From NCBI RefSeq assembly GCF_023016265.1, contig NZ_CP095412.1, positions 1,178,001 through 1,242,000 on the forward strand: a stretch of 64,000 nt of DNA, written 5' to 3'. Positions 29,263 through 37,369 of the stretch are shown here, piece after piece. Each line of letters begins with the position of its first letter. The first letter of the stretch is position 1. Below the pieces are notes generated by a model. That model worked only from the letters and a program-made list of their open reading frames with translations, ran no database searches and was not told the origin of the DNA. The DNA comes from Blastococcus sp. PRF04-17. GTDB taxonomy: Bacteria > Actinomycetota > Actinomycetes > Mycobacteriales > Geodermatophilaceae. Position numbers and translations under genes: made by a program.

Positions 29263-29697
29263 TCACGACAGCGTCGGCATCCCCTCGCTCTCCATGTCGG
29301 CGTAGATGGCCTCCTGCTCGGCCACGTAGGCGTCCCAGGTGGCCGAGTCCCAGATCTCGAAGCGGGTGTCGACGCCGACGACGACGACGTCACGGTCCAG
29401 GCCGGCGTACTCGCGCAGGCTCGCGGGGATCGTGATGCGCCCGGTCTTGTCGGGCTCGATCTCGACCATGGAGCCGAAGCTCATGCGGGCGGCCATGCGG
29501 GCGCCGGCGGTGTCGTTGGGGGCCATCGCGGCCATCGCGCGGCTCTGCTCGGCGACCCGGGCCATCGTGAGGCCGTAGATGCAGCGCTCCTGACCCTTCT
29601 TGATCACCATGCCGTCGGCCACCTGGTCGCGGAAGCGGACGGGGAGGGCGAGCCGGCCCTTCTCGTCGAGCCGCAGCGGGTAGCTCCCGACGAACAC
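29263..29697 (-). CDS. mraZ: MraZ, transcriptional regulator of the dcw cluster
   Basis: A protein of 144 residues, the usual length. It has two AbrB-like (SpoVT-type) halves: FVGSYPLRLDEKGRLALPVR at the N-terminus and EIEPDKTGRITIPASLREYA at about 80-100, each with the DxKGR-type loop (DEKGR and DKTGR) that contacts DNA. The GTG at 29697 follows GGGGGTGAT; the preceding reading to 29775 is not conserved protein. MraZ represses its own operon by binding TGGGN repeats, which are present upstream. Confidence 0.95.
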   Translation of the reverse strand: MFVGSYPLRLDEKGRLALPVRFRDQVADGMVIKKGQERCIYGLTMARVAEQSRAMAAMAPNDTAGARMAARMSFGSMVEIEPDKTGRITIPASLREYAGLDRDVVVVGVDTRFEIWDSATWDAYVAEQEAIYADMESEGMPTLS

Positions 29698-29759
29698 CGG
29701 ATCACCCCCTGCATCGGTCCTCCCGTGGCCCTGACAGCGACCCCCGACGGTCCCTGTCT

Positions 29760-29804
29760 CCCCACCGGGCGCCACAGTAACCCACTAGCCCCCACCGGAC
29801 ACCA
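29760..29804 (-). promoter_or_regulatory. MraZ operator: five TGGNN repeats at 10-base spacing
   Basis: Read on the minus strand, toward mraZ, the five-base words are TGGTG, TGGGG, TGGGT, TGGCG and TGGGG, each separated by exactly five bases. This matches the known MraZ recognition pattern (TGGGN repeated with 5-base spacers). Most clusters show three repeats; three here match TGGGN fully and two have one mismatch. It lies 63-107 bases before the mraZ start, so an MraZ oligomer would cover the promoter. Confidence 0.85.
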
Positions 29805-29965
29805 CTCGACACCGTGTCGTGACCTGTCCTCTCCACCGCTTTCCGCGCCGGCGCCCGACCGTTCCGCCGCAGGTCAACCCCGGACCGGCTGCTCGGCACC
29901 CCCGCAGCGGGCCCGAAGCGGCCGGACCCCACCCGGAACCCGTTCCGCCACGTACGGTGGTCGAC

Positions 29966-30949
29966 GTGACGGAGGCGACACGAACCGCCGACGGAGCGGC
30001 CGGTCCGTCGGTCGACGTCGCAGCGGTGGGAGCACGGATCGCGGGCAACATCGGACGCGTCGTCCAGGGAAAGGACGACGTCGTACGACTCGCCCTGGTG
30101 GTGCTGCTCGCCGAGGGTCACCTGCTGATCGAGGACGTGCCCGGGGTCGGCAAGACCACCCTGGCCAAGGCGCTGTCGTCCTCCATCGACGCGACGGTCC
30201 GCCGCATCCAGTTCACGCCGGACCTGCTGCCCAGCGACGTGACCGGCGTCGCGATCTACGACCAGGAGAGCCGGGCGTTCGAGTTCAAGCCGGGCGCGGT
30301 CTTCGCCAACGTGGTCGTCGCCGACGAGATCAACCGCGCCTCCCCGAAGACGCAGTCGGCGCTGCTGGAGTGCATGGCGGAGCGCCAGGTCACCGTGGAC
30401 GGCGTCAGCTACGAGCTGGCCCGCCCGTTCATCGTGATGGCCACCCAGAACCCGCTGGAGATGGAGGGCACCTACCCCCTCCCCGAGGCACAGCGCGACC
30501 GGTTCACCGCCCGGGTGTCGATGGGCTACCCCGGCCGGGAGGCCGAGCTGGCCATGCTGGACGACCGCACCACCGTCGATCCGCTCGAGACGCTGGCCCC
30601 CGTGGCCGATGCGGCGACGGTGCGCGACCTGGTGACCGCCGTCGGCACGCTGCACGTCGCCGAGGCCGTGCGCCGCTACGTGGTCGCCATCGTGGAGGCC
30701 TCACGGCGCTCCCCGCACCTGCGCCTGGGCGCCTCGCCGCGGGCGGGGCTGCAGCTGCTGCGGGCCGCGCGCGCCTCGGCCGCACTGCTCGGCCGGGACC
30801 ACGTCCTGCCCGACGACGTCCAGGCCCTCGCGGGGCCGGTGCTGGCACACCGCCTGCTGCTCACCGCGGATGCCGCGCTCGGCCGGCGCAGCGCCGAGCA
30901 GGTGGTCGCCGAGCTCCTGTCCTCCGTGCCGGTCCCCCGCGGGCGCTGA
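29966..30949 (+). CDS. MoxR-family AAA+ ATPase
   Basis: A chaperone-like AAA+ ATPase of about 327 residues. Walker A is EDVPGVGKTTLAKAL (about 58-72). Walker B is VVADEINRASPKTQSALLE. Sensor 1 lies in FIVMATQNPLEMEGTYPLPE, and the C-terminal lid has HLRLGASPRAGLQLLRAARA. MoxR proteins act with neighbouring DUF58 and VWA or transglutaminase proteins to mature protein complexes. The GTG start at 29966 (VTEATRTADG) is my choice; the longer frame is Pro/Arg-rich non-protein sequence over the mraZ promoter. First gene of a three-gene operon. Confidence 0.92.
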   Translation: MTEATRTADGAAGPSVDVAAVGARIAGNIGRVVQGKDDVVRLALVVLLAEGHLLIEDVPGVGKTTLAKALSSSIDATVRRIQFTPDLLPSDVTGVAIYDQESRAFEFKPGAVFANVVVADEINRASPKTQSALLECMAERQVTVDGVSYELARPFIVMATQNPLEMEGTYPLPEAQRDRFTARVSMGYPGREAELAMLDDRTTVDPLETLAPVADAATVRDLVTAVGTLHVAEAVRRYVVAIVEASRRSPHLRLGASPRAGLQLLRAARASAALLGRDHVLPDDVQALAGPVLAHRLLLTADAALGRRSAEQVVAELLSSVPVPRGR

Positions 30950-30952
30950 GCG

Positions 30953-32383
30953 GTGGCCACGCCGGCGCGACGCGTGCTGTCGACGCTGACGCCGCGTGGC
31001 CGGTTCCTCGTCGCCGGCGGCGGCCTGCTGCTGGTCGTCGGGGCGCTGCTCGGTGAGCGGCCGCTGGTCCAGCTCGCCGTCTTCCTGCTCGCGCTCCCGG
31101 TGCTGTCGGCCGCGATGGTCGCTCGGGAGCGCTTCCGGCTGGGCGCCCGGCGCACCGTGACGCCCGCCCGCGTGCCCCGCGGCGAGTCCGCCGACGTCCT
31201 GCTGGAGATCACCAACGCCGACACCCGTCCGGGCGGGCTGTGGGTGCTCACCGAGGGGCTGCCCGGCGACCTGGGCCGGGCGCCGCAGTTCCTGGTGGAA
31301 CGGCTGCCCGAGGGCGCGACGGCGTCCCTGCACTACCGGGTGCACGGCCACCGGCGCGGCCGCCACGTGCTCGGGCCGCTGCGGCTGAAGCTGGTCGACC
31401 CCTTCGGTCTGGTCGAGCGCAGCGCCGTCGGCGCCGACACCGCGCCGCTGCTCGTCGTCCCCCGCGTGCGTGGCCTCGGGCCCGAGGGCCCCGCGGGCGG
31501 GCAGGGCGGTGGCGGCGAGGGATCGCGCCGCACCATCGCCGTCCACGGGGAGGACGACGTCAGCACGCGGGAGTACCGCCACGGCGACGACCTCCGCAAG
31601 GTGCACTGGAAGGCCACTGCCCGCACCGGCGAGCTCATGGTCCGCCTCGAGGAGCGGCCCTGGCGGGCCCAGGCGACGCTCTTCCTCGACACCCGCTCCC
31701 GCGCCCACCTGGTGGCGGCCCACCGCGCCGGCGCGCCGACCGGCGCCTGGACCGGGCCCGGCGGGGACGACTGCCCGCCGCCCGACAGCCTCGAGTGGGT
31801 GGTGGAGGCCACGGCCAGCATCGGCACCGCCCTGGCCTCCCGCGGTGCGGTCCTGCGCGCCGTCACCGACGCCGGCGAGCTGGTACCGCCGTCCGGCCGG
31901 GGTCGGCTGAGCACCGAGGACCTGCTCGACCGACTCGCCGCCGTCGGGCCGTCCCGCGTCGCCAGCCTGGCGCCCGGCTTCGAGCAGCTGTGCCGGGCGG
32001 CCGGTGACGGCCCGGTGATCTGCCTCCTGGGTGCCGTCGGACCCGATGACGTCGAGGCGCTCATCCGGGGCCGGTCGGGTCCCACCGTGGACGCCGCCGT
32101 GCTCGCCGACATCGAGAGCTGGGCCGGGCACGGGGTGGCCCGGGGGCGGCGGGAGCTCTCGGCCGCCTCCCGCGGTGTGCTGGCCCGGCAGCGGGAGGAC
32201 GCCGCCGCCCTGCTGCGCCAGGCCGGCTGGCGGGTGGCGATCGCCGGCGCCGACCGCTCCGTCGGCGACGTCTGGGCGGAGCTGGGCGGGCCGGGCTCGC
32301 CCGGCGCCGCGCACGTGCCGTCACCGGCTTCCGCCGCGGTGCTGTCCTCGTCGGCGGCCGGAACCACCGGAGGGCTCACGTGA
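30953..32383 (+). CDS. DUF58 domain protein, membrane-anchored
   Basis: A protein of 476 residues. Two hydrophobic segments near the N-terminus (about 17-32 and 37-55) anchor it. A beta-rich region follows, then the DUF58 signature at about 200-225: STREYRHGDDLRKVHWKATA. DUF58 regions resemble the start of a von Willebrand A fold. It starts with GTG 3 bases after the MoxR stop and overlaps the transglutaminase gene, so the three products very probably work together. Confidence 0.9.
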   Translation: MATPARRVLSTLTPRGRFLVAGGGLLLVVGALLGERPLVQLAVFLLALPVLSAAMVARERFRLGARRTVTPARVPRGESADVLLEITNADTRPGGLWVLTEGLPGDLGRAPQFLVERLPEGATASLHYRVHGHRRGRHVLGPLRLKLVDPFGLVERSAVGADTAPLLVVPRVRGLGPEGPAGGQGGGGEGSRRTIAVHGEDDVSTREYRHGDDLRKVHWKATARTGELMVRLEERPWRAQATLFLDTRSRAHLVAAHRAGAPTGAWTGPGGDDCPPPDSLEWVVEATASIGTALASRGAVLRAVTDAGELVPPSGRGRLSTEDLLDRLAAVGPSRVASLAPGFEQLCRAAGDGPVICLLGAVGPDDVEALIRGRSGPTVDAAVLADIESWAGHGVARGRRELSAASRGVLARQREDAAALLRQAGWRVAIAGADRSVGDVWAELGGPGSPGAAHVPSPASAAVLSSSAAGTTGGLT

Positions 32384-34746
32384 ACGGCGCCGATCTGCGC
32401 ACGGCCGTGGCGGCGGGTCTCGCCACCGTGCTGGGCGCCTGTGCGCTGACCCCCGTCTACGCGTCCGGGGCCTGGGTGCCGCCCGTGCTCGCCGCCGTGC
32501 TCGTGGTGCTGGCCGGTGGCCTGCTGCTGCGGGTGGGCGGGCCGGCACTGTGGAGCCGGATGGCCGATGGTCGCCCGGTGCCGGGCCGCCTGGCGGCGCT
32601 CGGGGTCGTGCTCGTCCCGGTCGGGCAGCTCCTCCTGCTGCTGTGCCTGCTCACCGCGCGCTTCGCTCCCGGCGAGGCGATCCTGGGCCTGCTGCCGACG
32701 CCGGCCAGCATCTCCCGGCTGGGCGCGGTCCTCGCGGACGGCTCCGCCGAGCTCCGTGAGCAGGCCACGCCCGCGCTGCCGCTCACCGGGCTGCTCGCGC
32801 TCACCGCGCTGTTCGTCGGCCTGATCGCGGTCGTCGTCGACCTCGTGGCCGTCGCCGGGCGGCAGGCGGCCGCGGCGGGGCTCTGCCTGCTGGCCCTGTA
32901 CTGCGTGCCGGTCGCCACGGTCACCGGCGGCATCGGGCTGGTCGCCGTGGCGGCGCCCGCCGCCGGTCTCGCCGTCCTGCTGTGGGCCGATCAGCAGCGC
33001 AGGCTCGCCGCGTCCGGCCGGAACGCGCAGGGCCGCCCAGCCGCGGGCACGCTGGGCGCGGTGAAGGTCGGGGTGGCCGCGCTGTTCAGCGGTCTGGTGG
33101 TCGGCTCGCTCGTGCCGACGCTGTCGGAGGGGTCATTCGCCACGGGTCTCGGCGGCGGCTCGGGCGGCTCGACCGGCACCGCCCTCGACCCGGTCGCCCA
33201 GCTGCAGGGTCAGCTGACGCTGCCCGACCCCATCGAACTGCTGCGGGTCGAGGCGTCGGTGGAGGACCTGGGCTACCTGCGCGCGGTGACCATCGACGAG
33301 TACGACCCCGAGAACGGCTGGTCGATGAGCAACCTCGACGGCAGCCGCGCGATCACCGACGACGACCGGCTGGCGCCGCTGCCGACCGATCAGGAGGACC
33401 GGCCGGTCACGGCCACCGTGCGGACCATCCGCCACGACGACCGGTTCCTGCCGGTGCCCTTCTCGCCGCTGACCGTGCGCATGCTCGACGACGACAGTGA
33501 CGACTGGCGCTTCGACCCGGTTGCGGGCACCGTCTTCGGCCGCGACGTGCGCAGCCAGGGCATCGCCTACACGGTCACCGCGCAGGAGCCCCGCCCCTCA
33601 CCGCAGCTGCTGGCGCGCGCCGGGCAGCTGCCGCCCGGCGACGAGGTGCAACAGCGGTTCGGCGCGTTCCCGCCGCTGGACCCGAGGGTGACCGACCTGG
33701 TGGCGGAGCTGACGGCCGGCGCCACCGGCCCCTACGACCGGGTGCGGCGCATCCACGCCTACCTCACCGACCGCACGAAGGGCTTCCGGTACAGCCTGTC
33801 GACCGAACCGGGCACGTCCGGCGACGACCTGGTCGACTTCCTGACCCTGCGCCGTGGCTACTGCGAGCAGTACGCGGCGGCCATGGGGATCCTCGTCCGG
33901 GTCGCGGGGGTGCCTTCCCGGCTGGCCGTGGGCTACACCCCCGGCCGGGTGCAGGACGACGGCAGCCGGCTGATCACCAGCGACGACGCCCACATGTGGG
34001 TGGAGGTGTACTTCGCGGACCTGGGGTGGGTCCCCTTCGACCCCACGCCCATCGCCGTCGACCGACGCGCCGACATGGCCTGGGCGCCCCGGGCGGACGC
34101 CGAGACCGCCACCGACGTCGACGCCGACGTGCCGGTGCCCTCGGCGCCCGCGCCGGTGGACCCGAGACGCGCGGAGGACCGGGCCGGCGGGGGCGTGCCG
34201 ACCGAGCAGACCGGCGGAGGGGGCGGCGACGTGCTCCCGCAGCTGCTGATGGGCGCCGGCATCGCACTGCTCGCCGCCGCCGTCCTGGGGGCACCGGCCG
34301 GCGCCCGGACCCTGCAGCGCCGGCGCCGACTGGCGGCGGGGACCGCGGGCGCGCTGTGGGACGAGCTGGCCGCGACCGCGCTGGACATCGGCCTGCGGCT
34401 GGATCCCGCGTGGACCCCGCGCCAGGCCGCCCGCGAGCTGTCCACCGTCCTGCGGCGGGGCGGGGTGGTCGGCGAGCCGGCGAGCGAGGCCGTCGTCCGG
34501 CTGGCGCACGCCGAGGAGAGGGCGAGCTACGGCCGGGCTGGGCAGCGGCAGGCGCATCCCGGCCTGGCAGGCGACGTCCGGACGACGCGCCGGGCGCTGC
34601 TGGCCGCCGTGCCGCGGCGAGCACGGCTTCGGGCGGTGCTGTGGCCGGCGTCCCTGGTGACCGGGGTGCGAGCCGCGGTGGCCGACCTCGTCCACCGGCG
34701 GACCGCCGCACTCCCACGGCTGCGCCGCAGCCACCGGCCGGCCTGA
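32380..34746 (+). CDS. TgpA-like transglutaminase-domain membrane protein
   Basis: A protein of 788 residues. A block of five or six membrane helices (about 1-240) carries an external transglutaminase-like domain, then one more helix (about 625-645) and a cytoplasmic DUF4129-like tail. The catalytic triad is visible: Cys 495 in RRGYCEQYAAAMG, His 538 in DDAHMWVEVYF and the Asp in PFDPTP. Such proteins may cross-link or hydrolyse peptide bonds at the cell surface; the substrate is unknown. It is coupled to the DUF58 gene by a GTGA overlap. The extracellular linker after residue 570 is Pro/Ala/Asp-rich. Confidence 0.9.
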   Translation: MNGADLRTAVAAGLATVLGACALTPVYASGAWVPPVLAAVLVVLAGGLLLRVGGPALWSRMADGRPVPGRLAALGVVLVPVGQLLLLLCLLTARFAPGEAILGLLPTPASISRLGAVLADGSAELREQATPALPLTGLLALTALFVGLIAVVVDLVAVAGRQAAAAGLCLLALYCVPVATVTGGIGLVAVAAPAAGLAVLLWADQQRRLAASGRNAQGRPAAGTLGAVKVGVAALFSGLVVGSLVPTLSEGSFATGLGGGSGGSTGTALDPVAQLQGQLTLPDPIELLRVEASVEDLGYLRAVTIDEYDPENGWSMSNLDGSRAITDDDRLAPLPTDQEDRPVTATVRTIRHDDRFLPVPFSPLTVRMLDDDSDDWRFDPVAGTVFGRDVRSQGIAYTVTAQEPRPSPQLLARAGQLPPGDEVQQRFGAFPPLDPRVTDLVAELTAGATGPYDRVRRIHAYLTDRTKGFRYSLSTEPGTSGDDLVDFLTLRRGYCEQYAAAMGILVRVAGVPSRLAVGYTPGRVQDDGSRLITSDDAHMWVEVYFADLGWVPFDPTPIAVDRRADMAWAPRADAETATDVDADVPVPSAPAPVDPRRAEDRAGGGVPTEQTGGGGGDVLPQLLMGAGIALLAAAVLGAPAGARTLQRRRRLAAGTAGALWDELAATALDIGLRLDPAWTPRQAARELSTVLRRGGVVGEPASEAVVRLAHAEERASYGRAGQRQAHPGLAGDVRTTRRALLAAVPRRARLRAVLWPASLVTGVRAAVADLVHRRTAALPRLRRSHRPA

Positions 34747-34778
34747 GGGCGACCCCCGGGGCAGGGCCGGAGACGCGA

Positions 34779-34806
34779 CAGCCGCCGTCCGGTCGGACGG
34801 CGGCTG
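34779..34806. terminator. Bidirectional hairpin terminator
   Basis: CAGCCGCCGTCCG and its exact complement form a 13-base stem with a GT loop. It sits between the convergent transglutaminase and DUF3040 genes. No T-run follows on either side. Confidence 0.75.
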
Positions 34807-34822
34807 GCGGGCAACCGTGGAG

Positions 34823-35233
34823 CTACTGGTCGTAGCGGCGGCGGAAGCGCTCCTCGAGGCGGCTCTTCAGCGGCTGCCGGCCGACCCGGCCACCGCGCCC
34901 GCCACGACCCGGAGCGGACGGGCCGCGGCCGCCGGCCGGGCTGCTGCCGGCTTCGACCACGCCGGTGGCCGACTTGTAGTTGAGGACGCCGAGCGTCACG
35001 CCGCCGAAGGCGACGAGGAAGCCGAAGACGCCCAGTGGCACGGATCGCGCCACCGCGCCGCCCACGAGGATCGCGAGTCCGACCACGACGAGGACGGCGC
35101 CGAGTTGCAGCATGCGACGCGCCTTGAGTCGGCGGTCGCCGGTACGAACCGACGAAGCGAACTTCGGATCGTCATCGACGAGGGCGCGCTCGATCTGCTC
35201 CAGCAGACGCTGCTCGTGCTCGGAGAGCGGCAC
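34823..35233 (-). CDS. DUF3040 family membrane protein
   Basis: A protein of 136 residues beginning with the family signature PLSEHEQRLLEQIERAL, then DDPKFASSVR. Two membrane segments (about 45-60 and 66-85) precede a basic, Gly/Arg-rich tail. The GTG at 35233 is chosen because GGAGGT sits just upstream; the ATG four codons earlier lacks a site. Function is unknown; the family is confined to actinobacteria, where it often sits near dinB and the dcw cluster. Confidence 0.9.
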   Translation of the reverse strand: MPLSEHEQRLLEQIERALVDDDPKFASSVRTGDRRLKARRMLQLGAVLVVVGLAILVGGAVARSVPLGVFGFLVAFGGVTLGVLNYKSATGVVEAGSSPAGGRGPSAPGRGGRGGRVGRQPLKSRLEERFRRRYDQ

Positions 35234-35370
35234 GTCGACCTCCATATGCCAAGGCCGTCGGAGGCTCCCGCCGACGGTGACATCGAGGATACGAGCCCTT
35301 TGCACGGCGCGAAAGGCGACGGTGCGGCGACCCGCCGGGAAGCTGCACCGATCACCCCTCCGGGTGGCCC

Positions 35371-35398
35371 GCGGACGGGGCGCACGGCACCCGTCCGC
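35371..35398 (-). terminator. Hairpin after dinB
   Basis: The 9-base stem GCGGACGGG/CCCGTCCGC with a 10-base loop lies directly downstream of the dinB stop on its transcript. Confidence 0.6.
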
Positions 35399-35403
35399 GC
35401 TGG

Positions 35404-36654
35404 TCAGCCCGGGTCTCCGGCCGGGAGGTGCTCGGCGGCCAGCCCACCGGTGACGGCTCCGCCGGGCCGGCCGGTGCGGTGCAGCAGGGTCGCCGGCCGC
35501 ACGGTGCCGGCGCCGAACCGGCGGGCGGCCCGGTCGACGGCCAGCTCGGCCTCGCGCCGGCCGTGCTCCCGGGCGCCGAGTTCGAGCTGCTGCGGCGCCG
35601 CATCGGCACGGACGAGGCGCTCGGCACGGACGCCGACCAGCCGGATGCGGGCGCGGTCCAGCCCGAGGGCGTCGAACAGGCCACGGGCGGTGTCGTAGAG
35701 CTCCTGCCCCACGTCGGTCGGGACGTCGAGGGTGCGGCTGCGGGTGATCGTGGCGAAGTCGGCGAACCGCACCTTGATGCTCACCGTGCGCGCCAGCCAG
35801 CCGCCCGAGCGCAGCCGGGCCGCCGTGCGCTCCGACAGCAGCAGCAGTTCGCGGTGGATCACCGCCGGGTCGTCGACGTCCGTGCCGAAGGTCTCCTCGT
35901 GCCCGGTGGACTTCTCCGGCTCGTCCGGCACCACCCGACGCGGGTCGCGCCCCCAGGCCAGCTCGTGCAGGTGCGAACCGGCGGCGGCGCCCACCGCCCG
36001 CTGCAGGGTCTTCGCCGGCACGTGTGCCAGGTCGCCGACGGTGCGCAGGCCGAGCCGCAGCAGGACCTCCTCGGTCTTGGGGCCCACACCCCACAGCGCC
36101 CCGACCGGCAGCGGGTGCAGGAAGTCCATGACCTCGTGCGGGCGGACCACCCGCATCCCGTCGGGCTTGGCCGAGGTCGAGGCGAGCTTGGCGACGAACT
36201 TGGTGGGTGCCGCGCCGACCGAGCACGTGATGCCCTGCTCGTCGAAGACGCGGGCGCGGAGGTACTCGCCGATCTCGGCCGCGTCGCCCAGCCGCCGGCC
36301 GGCACCGGCCACGTCGAGGAAGGCCTCGTCCATACTCAACGGCTCGACCAGCGGGGTGATCGAGCGGAACAGCGCCATGACCGCGCGGGAGACCTCGGCG
36401 TACAGCGCGAGATCCCCCGGCAGCACCGTCGCCGTCGGGCAGAGCCGCAGCGCCCGGGCGGTGGGCATGGCCGCGTGCACGCCGTAACGACGCGCCTCGT
36501 AGGTGGCGGACGTGACCACCCCACGGTTGCCCGCACCGCCCACGATCACCGGCGTGCCGGCCAGCTCGGGGCGCCGCCGTACCTCGACGCTGGCGAAGAA
36601 GGCGTCCATGTCGACGTGCAGGACGGTGCACCCCGCCGCCCGCGCCTGTCCCAC
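35404..36654 (-). CDS. dinB: DNA polymerase IV (Y-family translesion polymerase)
   Basis: An error-prone polymerase of about 416 residues for lesion bypass. Catalytic motifs are HVDMDAFFASVE (about 13-24) and PLSMDEAFLDV with the paired acidic residues. The helix-hairpin-helix WGVGPKTEEVLLRLGLRTVG and a little-finger domain ending in ARIRLVGVRAERLV follow. The GTG at 36654 is chosen over an ATG at 36672 because GGAGGGG precedes it and because that ATG lies inside the SOS box. There is no clear beta-clamp motif at the very C-terminus (AAEHLPAGDPG). Confidence 0.94.
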   Translation of the reverse strand: MGQARAAGCTVLHVDMDAFFASVEVRRRPELAGTPVIVGGAGNRGVVTSATYEARRYGVHAAMPTARALRLCPTATVLPGDLALYAEVSRAVMALFRSITPLVEPLSMDEAFLDVAGAGRRLGDAAEIGEYLRARVFDEQGITCSVGAAPTKFVAKLASTSAKPDGMRVVRPHEVMDFLHPLPVGALWGVGPKTEEVLLRLGLRTVGDLAHVPAKTLQRAVGAAAGSHLHELAWGRDPRRVVPDEPEKSTGHEETFGTDVDDPAVIHRELLLLSERTAARLRSGGWLARTVSIKVRFADFATITRSRTLDVPTDVGQELYDTARGLFDALGLDRARIRLVGVRAERLVRADAAPQQLELGAREHGRREAELAVDRAARRFGAGTVRPATLLHRTGRPGGAVTGGLAAEHLPAGDPG

Positions 36655-36671
36655 GACCCCTCCTGCATGCA

Positions 36672-36687
36672 TCGAACGGATGTTCGA
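36672..36687. promoter_or_regulatory. LexA (SOS) box upstream of dinB
   Basis: TCGAAC-GGAT-GTTCGA is a perfect match to the actinobacterial LexA consensus TCGAAC-N4-GTTCGA. It ends 18 bases before the chosen dinB start. It predicts DNA-damage induction of dinB. Confidence 0.9.
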
Positions 36688-36965
36688 TGTCGACGATAGC
36701 GGGTCCGCCGCTCCGCGCCCGGGCAGGGCGCGTCGGGAGCCGGCCACGTCCCGGGGCCGATCATGCGACCCGAGGGCGACGCCCCAGTCGCCAGGGGCAC
36801 GCCGTGTGCCGCCACCCGGCGGCTCGGGTGGTCAGCCGGCTCGCTGCTGCGCCATGCTCCTTGTCCCGGCACCGCGCGGACTTCGCCGAACACCGGTCGC
36901 CGTCCCGCGTTGACCGGGGCACCGGGGCACCTCCCGGCTGCCAGGGAGCGACACGGAGGACAGCC

Positions 36966-37250
36966 ATGACCACCATTCCCGAGAACGACCCGCCGCGCGG
37001 CGGCACACCGCTCGACGACGCCATGGCCGGACGGGACGCTGCTGACGAGCCGCTCGTCGGGGGTGCCGACGGCGGCGCGGACGGCGGCGCGGACGGCGGC
37101 GCGGACGGCGGCGCGGACGGCGGCGCGGACGGCGGCGCGGACGGCGGCGCGGACGGCGGCGCGGACGGCGGCGCGGACGGTGGCGCGGGCTCCGGGGCCG
37201 GAGGCGACGACCCCACCACCGAGGCCGAAGAGGATCCCCGCTTCGCCTGA
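36966..37250 (+). CDS. Small GGAD-repeat peptide 1 (possible modified-peptide precursor)
   Basis: A protein of 94 residues with a good GGAGGA ribosome site. An N-terminal part of 31 residues (MTTIPENDPPRGGTPLDDAM...) lacks any membrane segment or signal peptide. It is followed by ten exact copies of Gly-Gly-Ala-Asp (residues 32-71), one GGAG, a short Gly/Ser/Ala stretch and an acidic tail ending in EEDPRFA. There is no Cys, His, Lys or aromatic residue in the repeat. I know no family for it. It is followed by a hairpin, a second repeat peptide and a JmjC oxygenase gene, so a substrate role is plausible. Low-complexity coding in GC-rich DNA is the main caution. Confidence 0.65.
   Translation: MTTIPENDPPRGGTPLDDAMAGRDAADEPLVGGADGGADGGADGGADGGADGGADGGADGGADGGADGGADGGAGSGAGGDDPTTEAEEDPRFA
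37059..37190 (+). repeat. 12-base tandem repeat encoding GGAD, 11 units
   Basis: Units of the ggc-ggc-gcg-gac type encode Gly-Gly-Ala-Asp. After the first unit the nucleotide sequence is almost invariant, unlike the more mixed codons of the second peptide gene. Recent copy-number change by slippage is likely. Confidence 0.9.
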
Positions 37251-37276
37251 GCCCCGCGCCCATCCGTCGAGCGGAG

Positions 37277-37310
37277 CCCGCCGGTGATCGGCATGATCGT
37301 CACCGGCGGG
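37277..37310 (+). terminator. Hairpin between the two repeat-peptide genes
   Basis: The 11-base perfect stem CCCGCCGGTGA/TCACCGGCGGG with a 12-base loop begins 27 bases after the stop of peptide 1. It could end most transcripts after the first peptide, giving more peptide than enzyme. It has no T-run. Confidence 0.6.
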
Positions 37311-37369
37311 ACTGTGCCCGCACGGAGCCGCCCAGGGCGGCCGCCGAGACGACCGGGAACGGAGATGAC

